This document shows, in pieces, positions 34,401 to 45,190 of a stretch of 64,000 nt of DNA. The position numbers and the translations under genes were made by a program. The DNA comes from Holothuria scabra (taxonomy: Eukaryota; Echinodermata; Holothuroidea; Aspidochirotida; Holothuriidae), in assembly GCA_037179385.1 (NCBI GenBank), contig CM074194.1:1071001-1135000 (forward strand), given 5' to 3'. Numbering within the stretch: position 1 is the first letter of the stretch; every line of letters begins with the position of its first letter. The notes beneath the pieces are model-generated. The model worked only from the letters and a program-made list of their open reading frames with translations. It made no database searches and was not told the origin of the DNA.

Positions 34401-35336
34401 TGATAAATGATTTTCCTACTAACGCCGTTTGAGAAAAACCCGGCTTGTCACGTAGATGTTTTTACATGAATTTGTGGGCAGACTTACTTGCAGATTTGTT
34501 CACACTAAATTCGTATGAGTGAGCAAACAAGCTACGCTGATGTGTTTACCATCGTCCGAATTTCGGTTCTACAGCACTGCAGGTTAAAAAGTTTAGCACG
34601 ATTTTAAGAGGATCATTTTGAAAAGTGCAAAATCGTCATCTCAATCATATGCTGCCCAAATACCTCTCGACCAAGTACGTTTCAGCCTTCCGGTGACTAT
34701 TGGTGATTGTCATTTAGTAATATGGTGCGTCACATTAAAGCTTTTGATTGATTTGTTCGGGCAAAATTTTGGGGACTGTGTACATCCTCTCTCCCCTTGT
34801 AATCTGGCAATTAAAAATATCCCAGAACTTTTTTGCAAATTTTTTCCGAATATTGTGTCATTTCGGGCAAAGGTTTGCGCAAGAATATGAAGTGAGGCTG
34901 ACGAAAAATTGTTTCTTCATAAGCTGCCCGAATATGTCGCGAATTTTGGTGTCTTTTAGAGTTTTCATGAAAATTGTACCGTGACTATGATGCTTTTTTA
35001 CTATTTTTTCAGCCAAGTTTTGAAGGAATTCGCCGGCGCGCCTAGGAGTTTTCTGTGTAAGTAGAAACAAACCAGGTTTTAAAACTCAAATTGCTGCCCG
35101 AGTTTTTCCAGATCCCTGCCCGAATTTTAGGTCTTGATAACATTTGTGGGGGGGGGGGGGGGGGTCAGTGTGCATGTACACACGCACCCACTCTCGAACC
35201 AATTTGCTTCCCCGCTCTGCCCGCCTGCCGCCTGTCAGACATACCTGCCTACCTACATAAACTCTCTCAAACACACACACCTATAGGTAAGACCATAAGA
35301 AACCCTCCTTTGAACAGTTCTTACTTTATCTGTACT
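34401..35336. other. No gene seen; family F-like words and a long G run
   Basis: Words such as TTTCGGGCAAA at 34860 and TGGCAATTAAAAATATCCCA at 34805 link 34740-34985 to family F as a diverged copy. A 17-base G run lies at 35148-35164, with an ACAC-rich stretch after it. No exon is recognised. Confidence 0.4.
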
Positions 35337-35470
35337 TTTTTACATTATCGGTTCAAAGATTTTAAATTTTTTACAATATCGGTTAAATTTTTTTTACATT
35401 ATCGGTTCAAGGATTACTTTACATTATCGGTATTTTTTTACATTATCGGCTAATTTTTACGTTATCGGTT
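35337..35470 (+). repeat. Irregular tandem of TTTACATTATCGG words
   Basis: Six copies of TTACATTATCGGT or near variants start at about 35340, 35371, 35394, 35419, 35438 and 35457. T-rich spacers of variable length separate them, so spacing is 19-31 bp. Confidence 0.8.
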
Positions 35471-35979
35471 GTAACAACTCCCGCGTGCTAGTTGTACAGT
35501 AAACCGTTGGGCTATCACTTTCCGGCCTCAAAACAAGGAACATCCGCTGTCATTCGCGGGTTTAGATCTGTTTTGAGGACTTCTCACTGTAATTTGCACA
35601 CACTTCGATTTGTAGGCAAACATTTGTTGTACTCTTCCAAGTCAATTCCCCAAATCCTACTTACATCCAAAATAAAAGGCACTTATAACTCAAATCAACA
35701 AGATAATTGCCTAATCCCAACTAATGCGACAGGTATAATCTTTGAGAAAAGCGCTAAGTAAACTAATACAACGTAAAGGCGAATAGTATTCAATTCCCCT
35801 TAATCAGCCCCTAATCAGCTGATATTACCACTACGCAGCCGACTCCACCTCCCGAGGCCCGTAGTCAAGGACACGGTTCACTCCCACTGTGTAAATTACA
35901 CCGTTCGTCTGCGACGGCGGGCCATTTAATTTCTACACACCACATTCCCTAAGCAAAGTAACGAGGATTTACTGCAAGG
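35471..35979 (+). promoter_or_regulatory. CpG-bearing stretch, candidate promoter/5' UTR
   Basis: Between about 35820 and 35960 CpG dinucleotides are denser than in the surrounding AT-rich DNA (CCCGAGGCCCG, CTGCGACGGCGGGCC). Repeats stop here. It lies directly upstream of the ATG at 35980 that opens the candidate first exon. No clear TATA box was seen. The assignment as a promoter is inference from composition and position only. Confidence 0.3.
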
Positions 35980-36143
35980 ATGAGCTTTCGGAAGCGAGGT
36001 AATTCTTCAACAGATTTTTTTTTTTGAAACAATGTTATAACTTTGAAGACAAACTTAACAACTTTCTGTTTCATTTACAGTCGGACATGTCCTCAAGAGA
36101 GTTCGAAGCAGACGAAAAAAGGAATTGAAAGGTGGGAGAGTTA
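35980..36143 (+). CDS. Candidate 5' end of a plus-strand gene (two small exons, partial)
   Basis: The ATG at 35980 has a purine at -3 (AAGGATG). Exon 1 (35980-35998) ends at GAG with a GTAATT donor. An acceptor with a pyrimidine-rich tract (TTTCTGTTTCATTTACAG) ends at 36080. Exon 2 (36081-36143) is followed by a strong GTGAGT donor. Joined in frame it encodes about 27 residues beginning MSFRKRVGHVLKRVRSRRKK, rich in Lys and Arg. I do not recognise the protein; the basic run could be a nuclear-localisation or targeting sequence, but this is guesswork. If real, the following 28 kb is mostly its next intron, since no further exon is evident. The intron of 82 bp is short but possible. A chance arrangement cannot be excluded without transcripts. 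Confidence 0.3.
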
Positions 36144-37409
36144 GTGAGTACACCAGTTTGCTGTTTTTTCTATCACCACGCTAATACCCTATCCTAACGT
36201 CGTGTCCTCGATTGAAGGCAATAAGCCATTGTACTAACACATTTATTGATCGTAAGTAGGCTTTGGCATTGTAATGTGCAAATGGCACTATTGTTAATGA
36301 GGTCGAAAACGGTTCGAATCATCAATCGATAATTTAGGTTGTAACTGTATAGGCTGTATATTACTGATTCAAGTCTTCCTTGTTTACAAATAGTAGCTTA
36401 CTTCACGTTTGGCCTATTTAGGCTAGTAACATACTAACGTTAGGCTGGACAGTTTAGCCTAGCAAACGTTTTGAACACTTTCTTGCACAGAGTTAAGTTT
36501 GTCAATTCAACTTGAAGATCATGCAAGAAAGGCCCAAAGTTTGGCATGTCCAATGACATTTTCTACATTTAGGCGAGCCCAAATTTGCCTGACTTGAACA
36601 TTTTGAATGTATATTTGTTGAGTTGTATTGCATGTTTTTAAAATTTTACGTTAGGTCTAGATCCAAGCTGTTCATTTACAGGCACATCATAAGCTTGTCT
36701 TTTAGCTAAGGGATGTGGTTACAAGTTCAGTTGCAATTGAAAGCTATATGTAGGCCTGAGGTTATTAAAGTCTGAGCTAGTTTTTATGAGAGTGTGTACA
36801 AGGCAGGACGATAGAGGCGACCATGAATGAGATTAAGGTTTGCTCTACAATTAATTCAATCACAATTTGAAAATTAGTTTTAACCTGAGTATCTGCTCTC
36901 TAATCTTGACTTCTTGTCTGCTTGGGTAAACTATTCACATTGCCCTTGAATTCCTTTGTGAAGGGGATTTTCCTGGGGTCCTTATCCCATGCCCAGAAAA
37001 AAAGAAAACTAGTGAATTGAGCAGGGCACTTGCTCTGGTAATTTCAACTTTCCTTTGACTGTGGGGTGATGATTTGTTAAAGCCTGCACTCTGGTTCTGG
37101 TTAACATTACAGCTTTACCAACATTAAGGGTTACCTGATAGGTTCCAAACTCAAATTTTCAATTAATATGCATTGCTTTGAAAAACATGAGCTGTAAGTA
37201 AAATTAACTTACAGGCAATTCGTAATGTAGGCCTATTCCATGGGTTGATTTATAAATAAAAAATGTGTTAAATAACTTTTTTTAGTACACTGTGACCTTT
37301 AGGATTCACTAAACTGTGTTAGTGCCCACAGTATGTAGGATTCTTCAGGACTGTAGCCAAGAGGGATGGGGGCAGGGTTGAATGTGAATTTGAATCTCCT
37401 CAGTCTTAA
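36144..37409. other. AT-rich sequence, possible intron
   Basis: It follows the candidate splice donor at 36144. No repeats or exon-like segments were recognised. TAGGCCTAT-type words occur (37226). Confidence 0.3.
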
Positions 37410-37596
37410 CAGAGCTGCCAAGTCTTCCTGATTCTGCAGAAGACTTCCTGAAAATTTCACCTCCAAACATGCAAAATATTAAATCTTCCTGATTGAGAAC
37501 AGAATTCCCCCTATTGAAATACACACAAATCCCTGAAATCTTCCTGATTTATGAGGTAAACCTTCCTGATTTCAAGACCTGAATGTTGGCAGCTCT
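37410..37596. mobile_element. Small hAT-like MITE with CTTCCTGATT repeats
   Basis: The left end CAGAGCTGCCAA and the right end TTGGCAGCTCT are inverted. Inside, CTTCCTGATT or CTTCCTGA recurs five times (near 37423, 37445, 37485, 37541 and 37563). I recall MITEs with CAGAGCTGCCAA ends and repeated internal motifs in other marine invertebrates, classed as hAT; that is from memory. No clear 8-bp duplication is visible. Confidence 0.65.
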
Positions 37597-37856
37597 TCTC
37601 TGAAAAATTTTTGCCTCTTCAGAAAGGTTTTGGCCCCTTTTCAGGGCCTTGCCTGGCACTGATCTTGGATTCTTTTTGCAAAATGATTTGAGATCTCTCT
37701 TCAGTGCATGAAGATTATTACCTTTAGCCTATAATAAATATAGGTTCAGTATTATGTTAGGGGATAACTTTAATTGCAAGGATCATTAAATGATTGGAAT
37801 GCCTAGCCAGATAATTAAGTAAAGTCTTCTCCAACAACGTACAAGGGTACATTTAA

Positions 37857-38177
37857 AGGTAGTTATTTGTCACCTCAGACTTTTCCAACTTTCCCAACCC
37901 ACTAAATAGCCCTCCCACAACTCCTTAAAACTCATCCTTATCCAGACACAATCTTATTTTGAATATTGCTTTAATATAGGGCATATCCTGGAAAGTATGC
38001 AAGGTCCTAATTTGTGATACCAAATTAAAACCCAGTCAGCATATGCCTTGTAATATGAGGTACTCTACATTTTTTTTATTTAATGTCCATCAAAGAGCTG
38101 AACCAGTTGAGAATTTTGGGTGTCTTTAATATTGACCAGTTAATTTGTAGTTTGTGGTCATGAATATTAAACCACCT
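37857..38177 (-). mobile_element. MITE B copy 6
   Basis: TTAA lies at 37853-37856, and the right end is at about 38178-38181. It shares CCAACTTTCCCAACCCACTA, TCATCCTTATCCAGACACAA and ATGTCCATCAAAGAGCTG with MITE B in reverse orientation. It is diverged, with a longer right end than the consensus. Confidence 0.75.
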
Positions 38178-38181
38178 TTTA

Positions 38182-39195
38182 ATGATGTATGAAACCTTGG
38201 CTTGTTTTATTATACTCTCTAAGCAAAGCTCATCAGTCCTGTTTGGGCAGGACTTTTCTTTGGAGCAGTGAAGTGGCCTCTGACCAGGAACATTGTAGTA
38301 CTGTAGATACGATGTGAGGTATTAACTTACTGTAATTGAAATTTGTCCAAGGACCATACCCCAGCAAGCTATTGATGTAGCAAAGCAACTGGAGAGAGAG
38401 AGAGAGAGCATAAAAAATTTCCCCTAAAGCCATGCTGTGTCAATATACTGCATCTGCCAGGTAAGCAAATTCCTACCCAGAACTTTGCAAGTGAAAAAAA
38501 ATACAGTAAGTGTGAATGCAAGCAGTATTAACTAATACTTTTGAGTCGTGTGTAGCTATCTACAGTGGTGCTCACTCCTTGCATGTACACCTGGCCCAAC
38601 TTTCATTGTATGTGCTCTGCTAGTACATGAGAATGTATGGAACTACTACGTAGCACTTGAAAACAAGATCTGGTCTAGATATTAGATTTTCATGTGGGCT
38701 TTTTGCTTCAATTTTTTAATATAAACCAATACAGAGCTAACACAAAGAATGAAAAACCTGTAAGAAAGAACTAACGATCTGTCTCTCTCTCTCTTGTTGA
38801 AAATTCATGATTCTGCTTTGAGAGCGGATCCTCAATAGACTACGTACATCAGTAGATCAAACCTCTTTAGTTGCACTGTCATGAAATCAAAGAAGTATCA
38901 GTCTGGCTGGGTACATGTACCATAGCAGCAATTTCTAAACAGTTGATAAAGCCTTGGCTTTGGTTAACACTATTGATAAACTTAACAAAAGCCAGAACCT
39001 CTATGGGTAGTATAATTTTTTTGTGTTTACTATGTTCCCTTGGATACACGTGTTGGTTCTAATTGCCTTCATAGAGATTTTGAACTTGTGTAGAAGTCTA
39101 GTTGAGTGAATTACTGTTTTGGTGTTTCTTGCTAGAGTCATGTTTCTGTCAGTTATAGAAGACTGGTCTACAAGCTTCCACAGTTTTAAATATTA
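38182..39195. other. No gene seen; two dinucleotide microsatellites
   Basis: A (GA)n run lies at 38391-38409 and a (TC)n run at 38779-38795. GCCAG followed by GTAAGC at 38457 resembles a splice donor but has no convincing exon before it. Confidence 0.4.
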
Positions 39196-39282
39196 AAGCA
39201 TCATATTAATGTTTGGAACTCGCTCCCGGCACTTGTCGTGAATTCATGCACCTTCTCTAAACGGGTTCAAGTCAAATTTTGA
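39196..39282 (+). pseudogene. Non-LTR retrotransposon RT C-terminal fragment
   Basis: Translation gives KHHINVWNSLPALVVNSCTF, then SKRVQVKF and a stop at 39280. The WNSLP motif followed by a V-N-S stretch and a basic end is the typical C-terminus of CR1/Jockey/RTE-like reverse transcriptase proteins. Upstream homology is not visible, so only a small 3' relic remains. Confidence 0.5.
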
Positions 39283-39380
39283 TGTAGCGAAGTTTACTTT
39301 AATTATAAGGCTTTACTAAGTTAACGAACTGTGGCTTAAAACAAAATGACCTGTTGCCAACATCGCCCAGTGTTGATGAT

Positions 39381-39642
39381 GAAAGTGCAAGAGCAGTTGT
39401 CCCAAACTTATTTTGAAACAAAACTTTCTAAATCTCACAAATATCTTTTAATTTCTCTTCAAAGTATCTTTCACAATATTCTAGGGCTTCAATATTGTAT
39501 CCAATGTGAACCAAGTGGTTACTTCTAATAAATTTCCTCTTTGAGGAGAAAAAATATTGTCACATGACTCTCAAAAGCCAGTTGTGGTGCAGGGCTGTCT
39601 ACTACACTTCATCAAGTTGGGACGACTGAGCATTCATGCCCT
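39381..39642 (+). mobile_element. MITE C copy 2
   Basis: It shares CAAGAGCAGTTGTCCCAAAC, TTCAAAGTATCTTTCA, TTGTCACATGACTCTCAA and TTCATCAAGTTGGGACGACT with the copies at 49081 and 53520. Both ends are eroded and the TTAA is not preserved. Confidence 0.75.
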
Positions 39643-41080
39643 CCAACTTTCATTGGAGCACTAGATAAACTACCCAGTCCAAGGTTGTTAAGTGAGAAAA
39701 ATAAAGAAAAAAATCAGCAAGTACATTTACAGTAACATCATTAAATGTTAACTGACATACACAATTGAATCAATGCCATATTATGACTGAAAGTTGTTTA
39801 AAGTTTGATCTAGGGTTAGTTTCCAGTGAGGGGGCTAGAGCATTTTTTCTGGAATAAAGTCACCGTTTATCATATTTTGCCCAAGTTTTGCCCGAATAGA
39901 CCAATACATGGCGGGAGGGCGAGAGTCCCCTTGCACCCCCGCCTTACACCCCTGCTTTGTATGACTATGAGTGTGTATGGTGAAACTGACCAATGTCACA
40001 ACTGTGTCAGTTTACTGTAATACCATCCGAACAAGCAGTGATTGCACAGTGAGTCGAAGATGAAACACTTTAGTGAAAATTTGACATCCCTTTTATATCT
40101 TAATTGACTGCATAATTCACAGTGCAGCTGACTTGGGGCTTGAAATCTATGAATGTCATTAATTACTGACCATTTGACCAATGGCCTGAAGAAAATTGCA
40201 CTGTCCCAAAGGGCATATATTACTGTAGTAAACTGTCCTACTGTACACCATATTGTACTGCAACCCAATATGGCACTTGCCATTGATACTGATATATTTG
40301 TGGAAGTTCTCCCTTTGAGGTGGTAACTGATATAGTCCATGTGTGTTTTGAATTTCCCAATGGTTTGCAGGCATGTGCACTTTAGAGCCCAGGTTCTAAA
40401 TTTTAATTTATGCATGATCTATGTAGCATAGAAGTCAGTGTTAATTTCACCAATAATTGAGAGCCAGTGCTTTGATCACTGCCAGTATGTGAAAATGTAT
40501 CTGTAAATATAATATGGTAATTTGTATATCTCTTTACAGAAGGAGAGTATGTACATGTGACACATTACAACATACTGTAAATGTATTGAAAGTCATTCGT
40601 GAAATGCACATGCATACATATACAGTCATGTAAATTGTCAAAAACTTTCCCCTTCCCCAAAATGTGTTAGTCCCTTCTTACCCCCATGCTGAAATCTATA
40701 ATCAACAGAGAAGGGGAAAACAATTATTTGCAGTCCCTGCTGAGATGTCTAGCTTGAATGCATCTAGGTCAAGGACAGAAATGTTTCCCTGACTGTACCT
40801 ATCATATGGCTGTTTTAAAAGATGACTAAAAATGTTGGAGGCGACTGTATAAGACGCCTTGTCATACTTCAAAAAAAAAGTCAGGCCTTCATTGATAGAA
40901 TTCAAAACAAAATCCTTCAACACAGCAATTACACGCTGTTATAGTCTTATCATACAAGCGATGCATCTACAGTAGTATTCAAGGACAGTTTTATTTGTCT
41001 GAATTGTACTGGTATCATTATTTATATCCAAAGTATTTTAAGATAGATCAAAGTGACATGAATTTGGATTCTTTATACAC
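39643..41080. other. No gene seen; a family F-like relic
   Basis: At 39875-39955 the words TTTGCCCAAGTTTTGCCCGA and CCCCTTGCACCCCCGCC resemble family F and a GC-rich element end. The remainder, including a 139-codon reverse frame (39996-40415), has no recognisable domain. Confidence 0.35.
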
Positions 41081-41083
41081 TAA

Positions 41084-41510
41084 ACCCGTGTTCCCATTTG
41101 ATCCAGGGAGGTGGATCTTGATCTACCGAGGTGGATCAACATCAGTTACCTTGATCGAGATCCGCGTTCCCATTTGAGTGAGCGCGGTAGATCAAACGTG
41201 TTTTATGAACACATTGCGCAAGGGCGAAAAGGTCACCAGTGTTTACAAGTCGGCCTGCCATGCATTTCGTATCGATGTATCACAAAAACATACATGAGTG
41301 TAACCGGAGATCCAGGGTCACTTGATCTACCGATGTGTTCCCATTACAAATTTTGATCCAGCGCGGTGGATCTGATCTACCCCGAACGGTCGATCAAAAT
41401 CGGTGGATCTTGATCTTGAGTGAGTGTTGTTGATCTGCGTTCCCATTAGTGTTTGATCCACCTCGGTAGATCAAGATCCACCTCCCTGGATCAAATGGGA
41501 ACACGGCTTA
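41084..41510. mobile_element. Long-TIR MITE, ~430 bp
   Basis: The two ends carry more than 50 bp of almost perfect inverted repeat, beginning CGTGTTCCCATTTGATCCAG and running through GGAGGTGGATCTTGATCTAC. Further in, GCGTTCCCATT and GATCTACC/GGTAGATC words recur several times, so subterminal repeats are dense. The left flank is CTAAACC and the right GGCTTAAC; the target duplication is unresolved (TAA/TTA possible). The high TIR identity suggests recent activity or gene conversion between arms. It has no coding capacity. Confidence 0.85.
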
Positions 41511-41635
41511 ACAGATTAAGGTGGCAAGTGTACCCAAGGTCAAGGACTACCTTTACAAAACTTGTAAAGTAACCTCATCAAAGGTGCCACCTTATAAATG
41601 ATGCTCAAGTTTTACAGTTAAATTACAAATTCATT

Positions 41636-41907
41636 TGGTAAAACAAGAGCGTTCATGGATTTTTGTTAAATTTAATGCACGTTTTTTAAGGTCTTTTTCA
41701 TTATATGTTTCAAAAGAGTGCTAAGATGGTAATTGCTCTGGAGAAATGGCTAAATCAATAGTTGCAATATTGTCAAAAAAATGTCAAGAGTAAATTTTTC
41801 ATTTGAAGAGCAAAAAAAATATTCTCATGTGACTCTCAGTAGCCAGTCATGAAACAGAGCAGACTACTGCACTATTAAATCCAAGTTAAGAGGACTGCAT
41901 GTCCTCT
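41636..41907 (+). mobile_element. MITE C copy 3, diverged
   Basis: The right half is clear: ATTTGAAGAG, TCATGTGACTCTCAGTAGCC, AGTCATGAAACAGAGCAG and CCAAGTTAAGAGGACTGC. The left half is weak. The length of about 270 bp equals that of the other copies. Its right-hand TTAA (41908-41911) is shared with the next element. Confidence 0.6.
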
Positions 41908-41911
41908 TTAA

Positions 41912-42162
41912 CCCTTTACCGTTGTGCTCCGATCGGGGCATATTTGCATGACTCGGGAGTGGGCGGAAAAGCGGACGTAGCACTCCCCTCATCAGCTTCC
42001 GTAGGCCATTGACCCCGTGACCTTAAACTATTGTCTCTCTCGTTGTTGTGGCCGAATTTTCGGGGGGCTACTCGCAGTTTCAAGCTCCGCGTGAATGAGT
42101 AAAGATGGGTGACAGCTGAGCTCTCCGTATGGGTCCAAAAGGACCCAAACAACGGTAAAGGG
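41912..42162. mobile_element. piggyBac-like MITE, 251 bp
   Basis: Exact 18-bp inverted ends including the target read TTAACCCTTTACCGTTGT, with TTAA at 41908-41911 and 42163-42166. TTAA targets followed by CCCTTT are characteristic of the piggyBac superfamily. The interior is GC-richer than the surroundings, and a reverse open frame of 78 codons spans almost the whole element; it shows no domain and is ignored. Confidence 0.85.
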
Positions 42163-42166
42163 TTAA

Positions 42167-43070
42167 GTTCACATTACCAACCCACAAAACTTTTAAGCTC
42201 CTTTAGGACCGTATCATGCAGGTTCATTGAAAGATTATCCTCTGAGTGCTACCCAAATACAAGCTAACTCTAGTACAGTACCTCAGAAACAATGTGGACA
42301 GTGTGGAACTGAATTTGGGAATGCATTTTGAGTCTTTGTTATTTAACTAAGAAATAATGTTCCTAAAAATGAGGTGAACACATGTTTGCTCAAAATTCAA
42401 AGCTCTTTCATAACTTGGTACCAAAATATGGTATGACAGCATCCATAACATTTTTAATCTTCGGAGCAAAAACAAGCCTTGGTAGAAAGTTTAGGAACAC
42501 AGGGTTTCTGTGGTTTGCTCTAGTTTGGATGGATATTCAATATATTTGACACAAAATGCAGTGCCAAGATAAATGGAAAAAATGTGTCAGATATGCTTCC
42601 TTGTGTACGCTTTTATGACTCAAACTTCCATTTTTGTCAAAACTTCCACAAGTTTCTTACGTAACCTGTTTATTACAAACTATGAGCAATACAGGCTTTA
42701 CACTTGATCAAGACAATCTGACGACCATATTGGTATTAAATCTAAACCTGTGCATGAACTTGACAAATAATATGTTTTACAGTAATTGCAATTTCCTCTA
42801 GCCTTATAAGATTATCATATATGAGACCTGTAGAATGGAAGATTAATGCAGAAGAGTATCATGTAATGGCAAGACAGGCATGTAGCAAAGGTGGGAGGAA
42901 AGGGAACAACTGCCCAATCCGTGAGCACATTTTTGGTATTTTTTATATTTAGTTTTAGGGATTTCATTAGTATTTCCTCTAATCATATGCTTTAGTGAAA
43001 CTTTCAAGGCATGGGATTTGTCATTTCTACCATCTTGAAGGCATTTTTAGCTAAAATTTCTGTGCCCCTT
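42167..43070. other. No gene seen; AT-rich sequence
   Basis: No repeat or exon signal was recognised. Confidence 0.35.
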
Positions 43071-43255
43071 CAGGGAATAATTTATCCAGTATCGCATTGC
43101 AATTCCCTACACAAAGAGGCCAAGTTGCTACACAAGTGAAAAACTGTGTAGCAATTTCTTGTGTGCATAACCCTTTCATTTTCACAAAAATATGTGGAAG
43201 ACCTCAAAAATCTACAAAACTGCTCTGCAAAATTTGAATGCTAAATTATTCCCTG
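43071..43255. mobile_element. MITE E copy 2 (hAT-like ends)
   Basis: A 185-bp element has ends CAGGGAATAATTTA and CTAAATTATTCCCTG, a near-perfect 14-bp inverted repeat. The CAGGG start suggests hAT. Flanks GCCCCTT and GCCCCGTT look like an 8-bp duplication with one base lost. It matches 1524-1715 at both ends. A 65-codon frame overlapping its right end is incidental. Confidence 0.75.
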
Positions 43256-44894
43256 GCCCCGTTATGCTTCGTCACAGGTTTTGTAAAATTCCTGGCAATG
43301 CACTTGAGGCAAAGATGGAAAATAAAGAAAATATGTTGGTGAATCCTTCAATTTTAAAATATTTTTCCATCGTAATACTATTTAGGTAGATTGGTATAAT
43401 TAACAATTTTACCATTTACCATGGATTTCTAAATCTGTGAATTTTTCATGCAGTATTGAAATACATTGGAAGACACGCAAACAGTTCCATCTGCTATTTA
43501 CTATACACAAATACTGCCATTAGTTTCCAGTCAAATCTCATTTTCTCAAGCAATCATCTGTTAATAAGTAGCTTAAATTGTAAGCAGAGGAGGAGGAAAG
43601 GGAAATTTATACAAAATTTGATGATAAGTTTGTAACCTAAAACTCTCTAAAATATTATGTGCATATTAAAAGTTTTGATTGTAAACATATAATGCAAGCA
43701 TACCAACTATATGAGCCTGCTTTTCTGAAAATGGAATATTCTGTTTTTCAATTAGGTTGGATATCTCTATGGATCTATCAGGTTCTGCTTGAGAGTGATA
43801 AACTGACTTACTCTATTTTGTTGAGTGACAGTAAAAGTGGTATATATTGAATTGGTATAATAAAGTAAATTTCAGTAAAAGTTGTATTTTGGTTTAGTTG
43901 TGTTGTGAAAATGCATGCATGTTTCAGTACTTATAGAAATGTATGGACCCCACTATGCACAGTTAGGAGTGACATATACACTTTTATGTGTTGTCTGGGA
44001 CTCAACAGGAGATTTTGTTTTTACTTTTTGAAATGTAACTAAATATCAAAATGTAAAACTTGAATAGATTTTTGAATGTGATAAAGGTGAATTCTGACTA
44101 AGGGGTGGGGACGGAATATTCTGAATGAGCAAGGATTCTCAGGATAATACAGCACACTTTAAATAGTTTGAATAAACAACATAAAGTTTGCATGTCCTAG
44201 AGTTAATTGCCTAAGTAGGGGAGGGATGTGGGTAAACGGAAAAAGATAGTTTATAAACTATATTCTTAGGGAGGGGGGGGGAGGGGGTGGAGTGTTGAGG
44301 GGTCCCTAGTTACTGTTATAAGTAGTTACAGTATAAAGGAGTACACAGTGATAATATTAAGTTGACTCAATGAATTTGTTTCAGTGACCCAACAAACACT
44401 CTATTATGGTCTTCTTAGAGATTCATAGGAGAGATAGGCATACTTCGGAAACATCTTTTGTTTTATTATTAATGGGGGTGGGGGGGGACAGGGGGTGGGG
44501 GGGACAGGGGGAGGTAGCGATGGGGAAGAAAGGGTGTGTAACATGTGCTCTAGTTTTGCTAGCATGCCATGGATGTTACAGAATGATCATTTAACCATAC
44601 TCAGTGGCAATGTGTAGCAATTAACAAATTATATTGCATCAGCATCCTACATTAGTTTCTATTTCTTGCTGCTCATGCATGCATCATGGTAGATTACCTG
44701 AAATGCTCTGCTCCAGGACTAATTTTTTTGCCCCCACATGTGTCATGTTAAGCTCATTTTACATAGGGCTAAGGTTTTCTTATTTTACTTAGGGTGGTGG
44801 AAATGTGATTCAGAACATAAATTCATCATTTTGTCTTTGTTTTATTTACTCCTCTGTGTCAATTAAATTTTCATGTATTTTTAGGATTTTGTGT
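43256..44894. other. No gene seen; G-rich tracts
   Basis: G-rich runs occur at 44269-44292 and 44474-44513. The rest is AT-rich and unassigned. Confidence 0.4.
44474..44513 (+). repeat. G-rich tract with GGGGGACAGGGGG repeats
   Basis: Several runs of 4-8 G are separated by T or ACA, a pattern able to form G-quadruplex. A similar tract lies at 44269-44292. Confidence 0.7.
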
Positions 44895-45190
44895 AACAAA
44901 CATCAGGATGTACAGTACTATACCTCAGGACTTCAGATTTCCAGGTTTTCCAGGTACTGTATGCAACAAATGACAAGCCTTAGAAAATTTAGGAGTGTGA
45001 CAGGTATGCTGTTTTAGTACTAGATTTATCAATATTGAGAGTTCTTTTCAATATTGACTGTTCTTTACAAGTTTTGCAAAAAAATCACACTTCTCGATCA
45101 AGTGAATCTGAGGCAAGTTGGTAGTGTGGGACTCACATTCCTCAAATTCAAGGCCTGCTCCCTTAACTCAACCACTAATGACACAGGATG
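44895..45190 (+). repeat. Family K repeat, copy 1, ending in a tRNA-like head
   Basis: It matches 52765-53300 once the MITE B insertion in that copy is removed. Shared words are GGATGTACAG, GATTT(T)CCAGG, GAGTGTG, TGCTGTTTTA and, at 45110-45165, GAGGCAAGT then TTCAAGGCCTG. The last part resembles a tRNA-derived SINE promoter: an A-box-like TTGGTAGTG and a B-box-like AATTCAAGGCC. Confidence 0.5.

Noticed and set aside
38400..38470. Exon ending at CTGCCAG with a GTAAGC donor
   Set aside because: The donor is good, but the upstream sequence is a GA microsatellite with no acceptor or sustained frame.
41916..42152. 78-codon reverse frame
   Set aside because: It lies entirely within the piggyBac-like MITE and has no domain.
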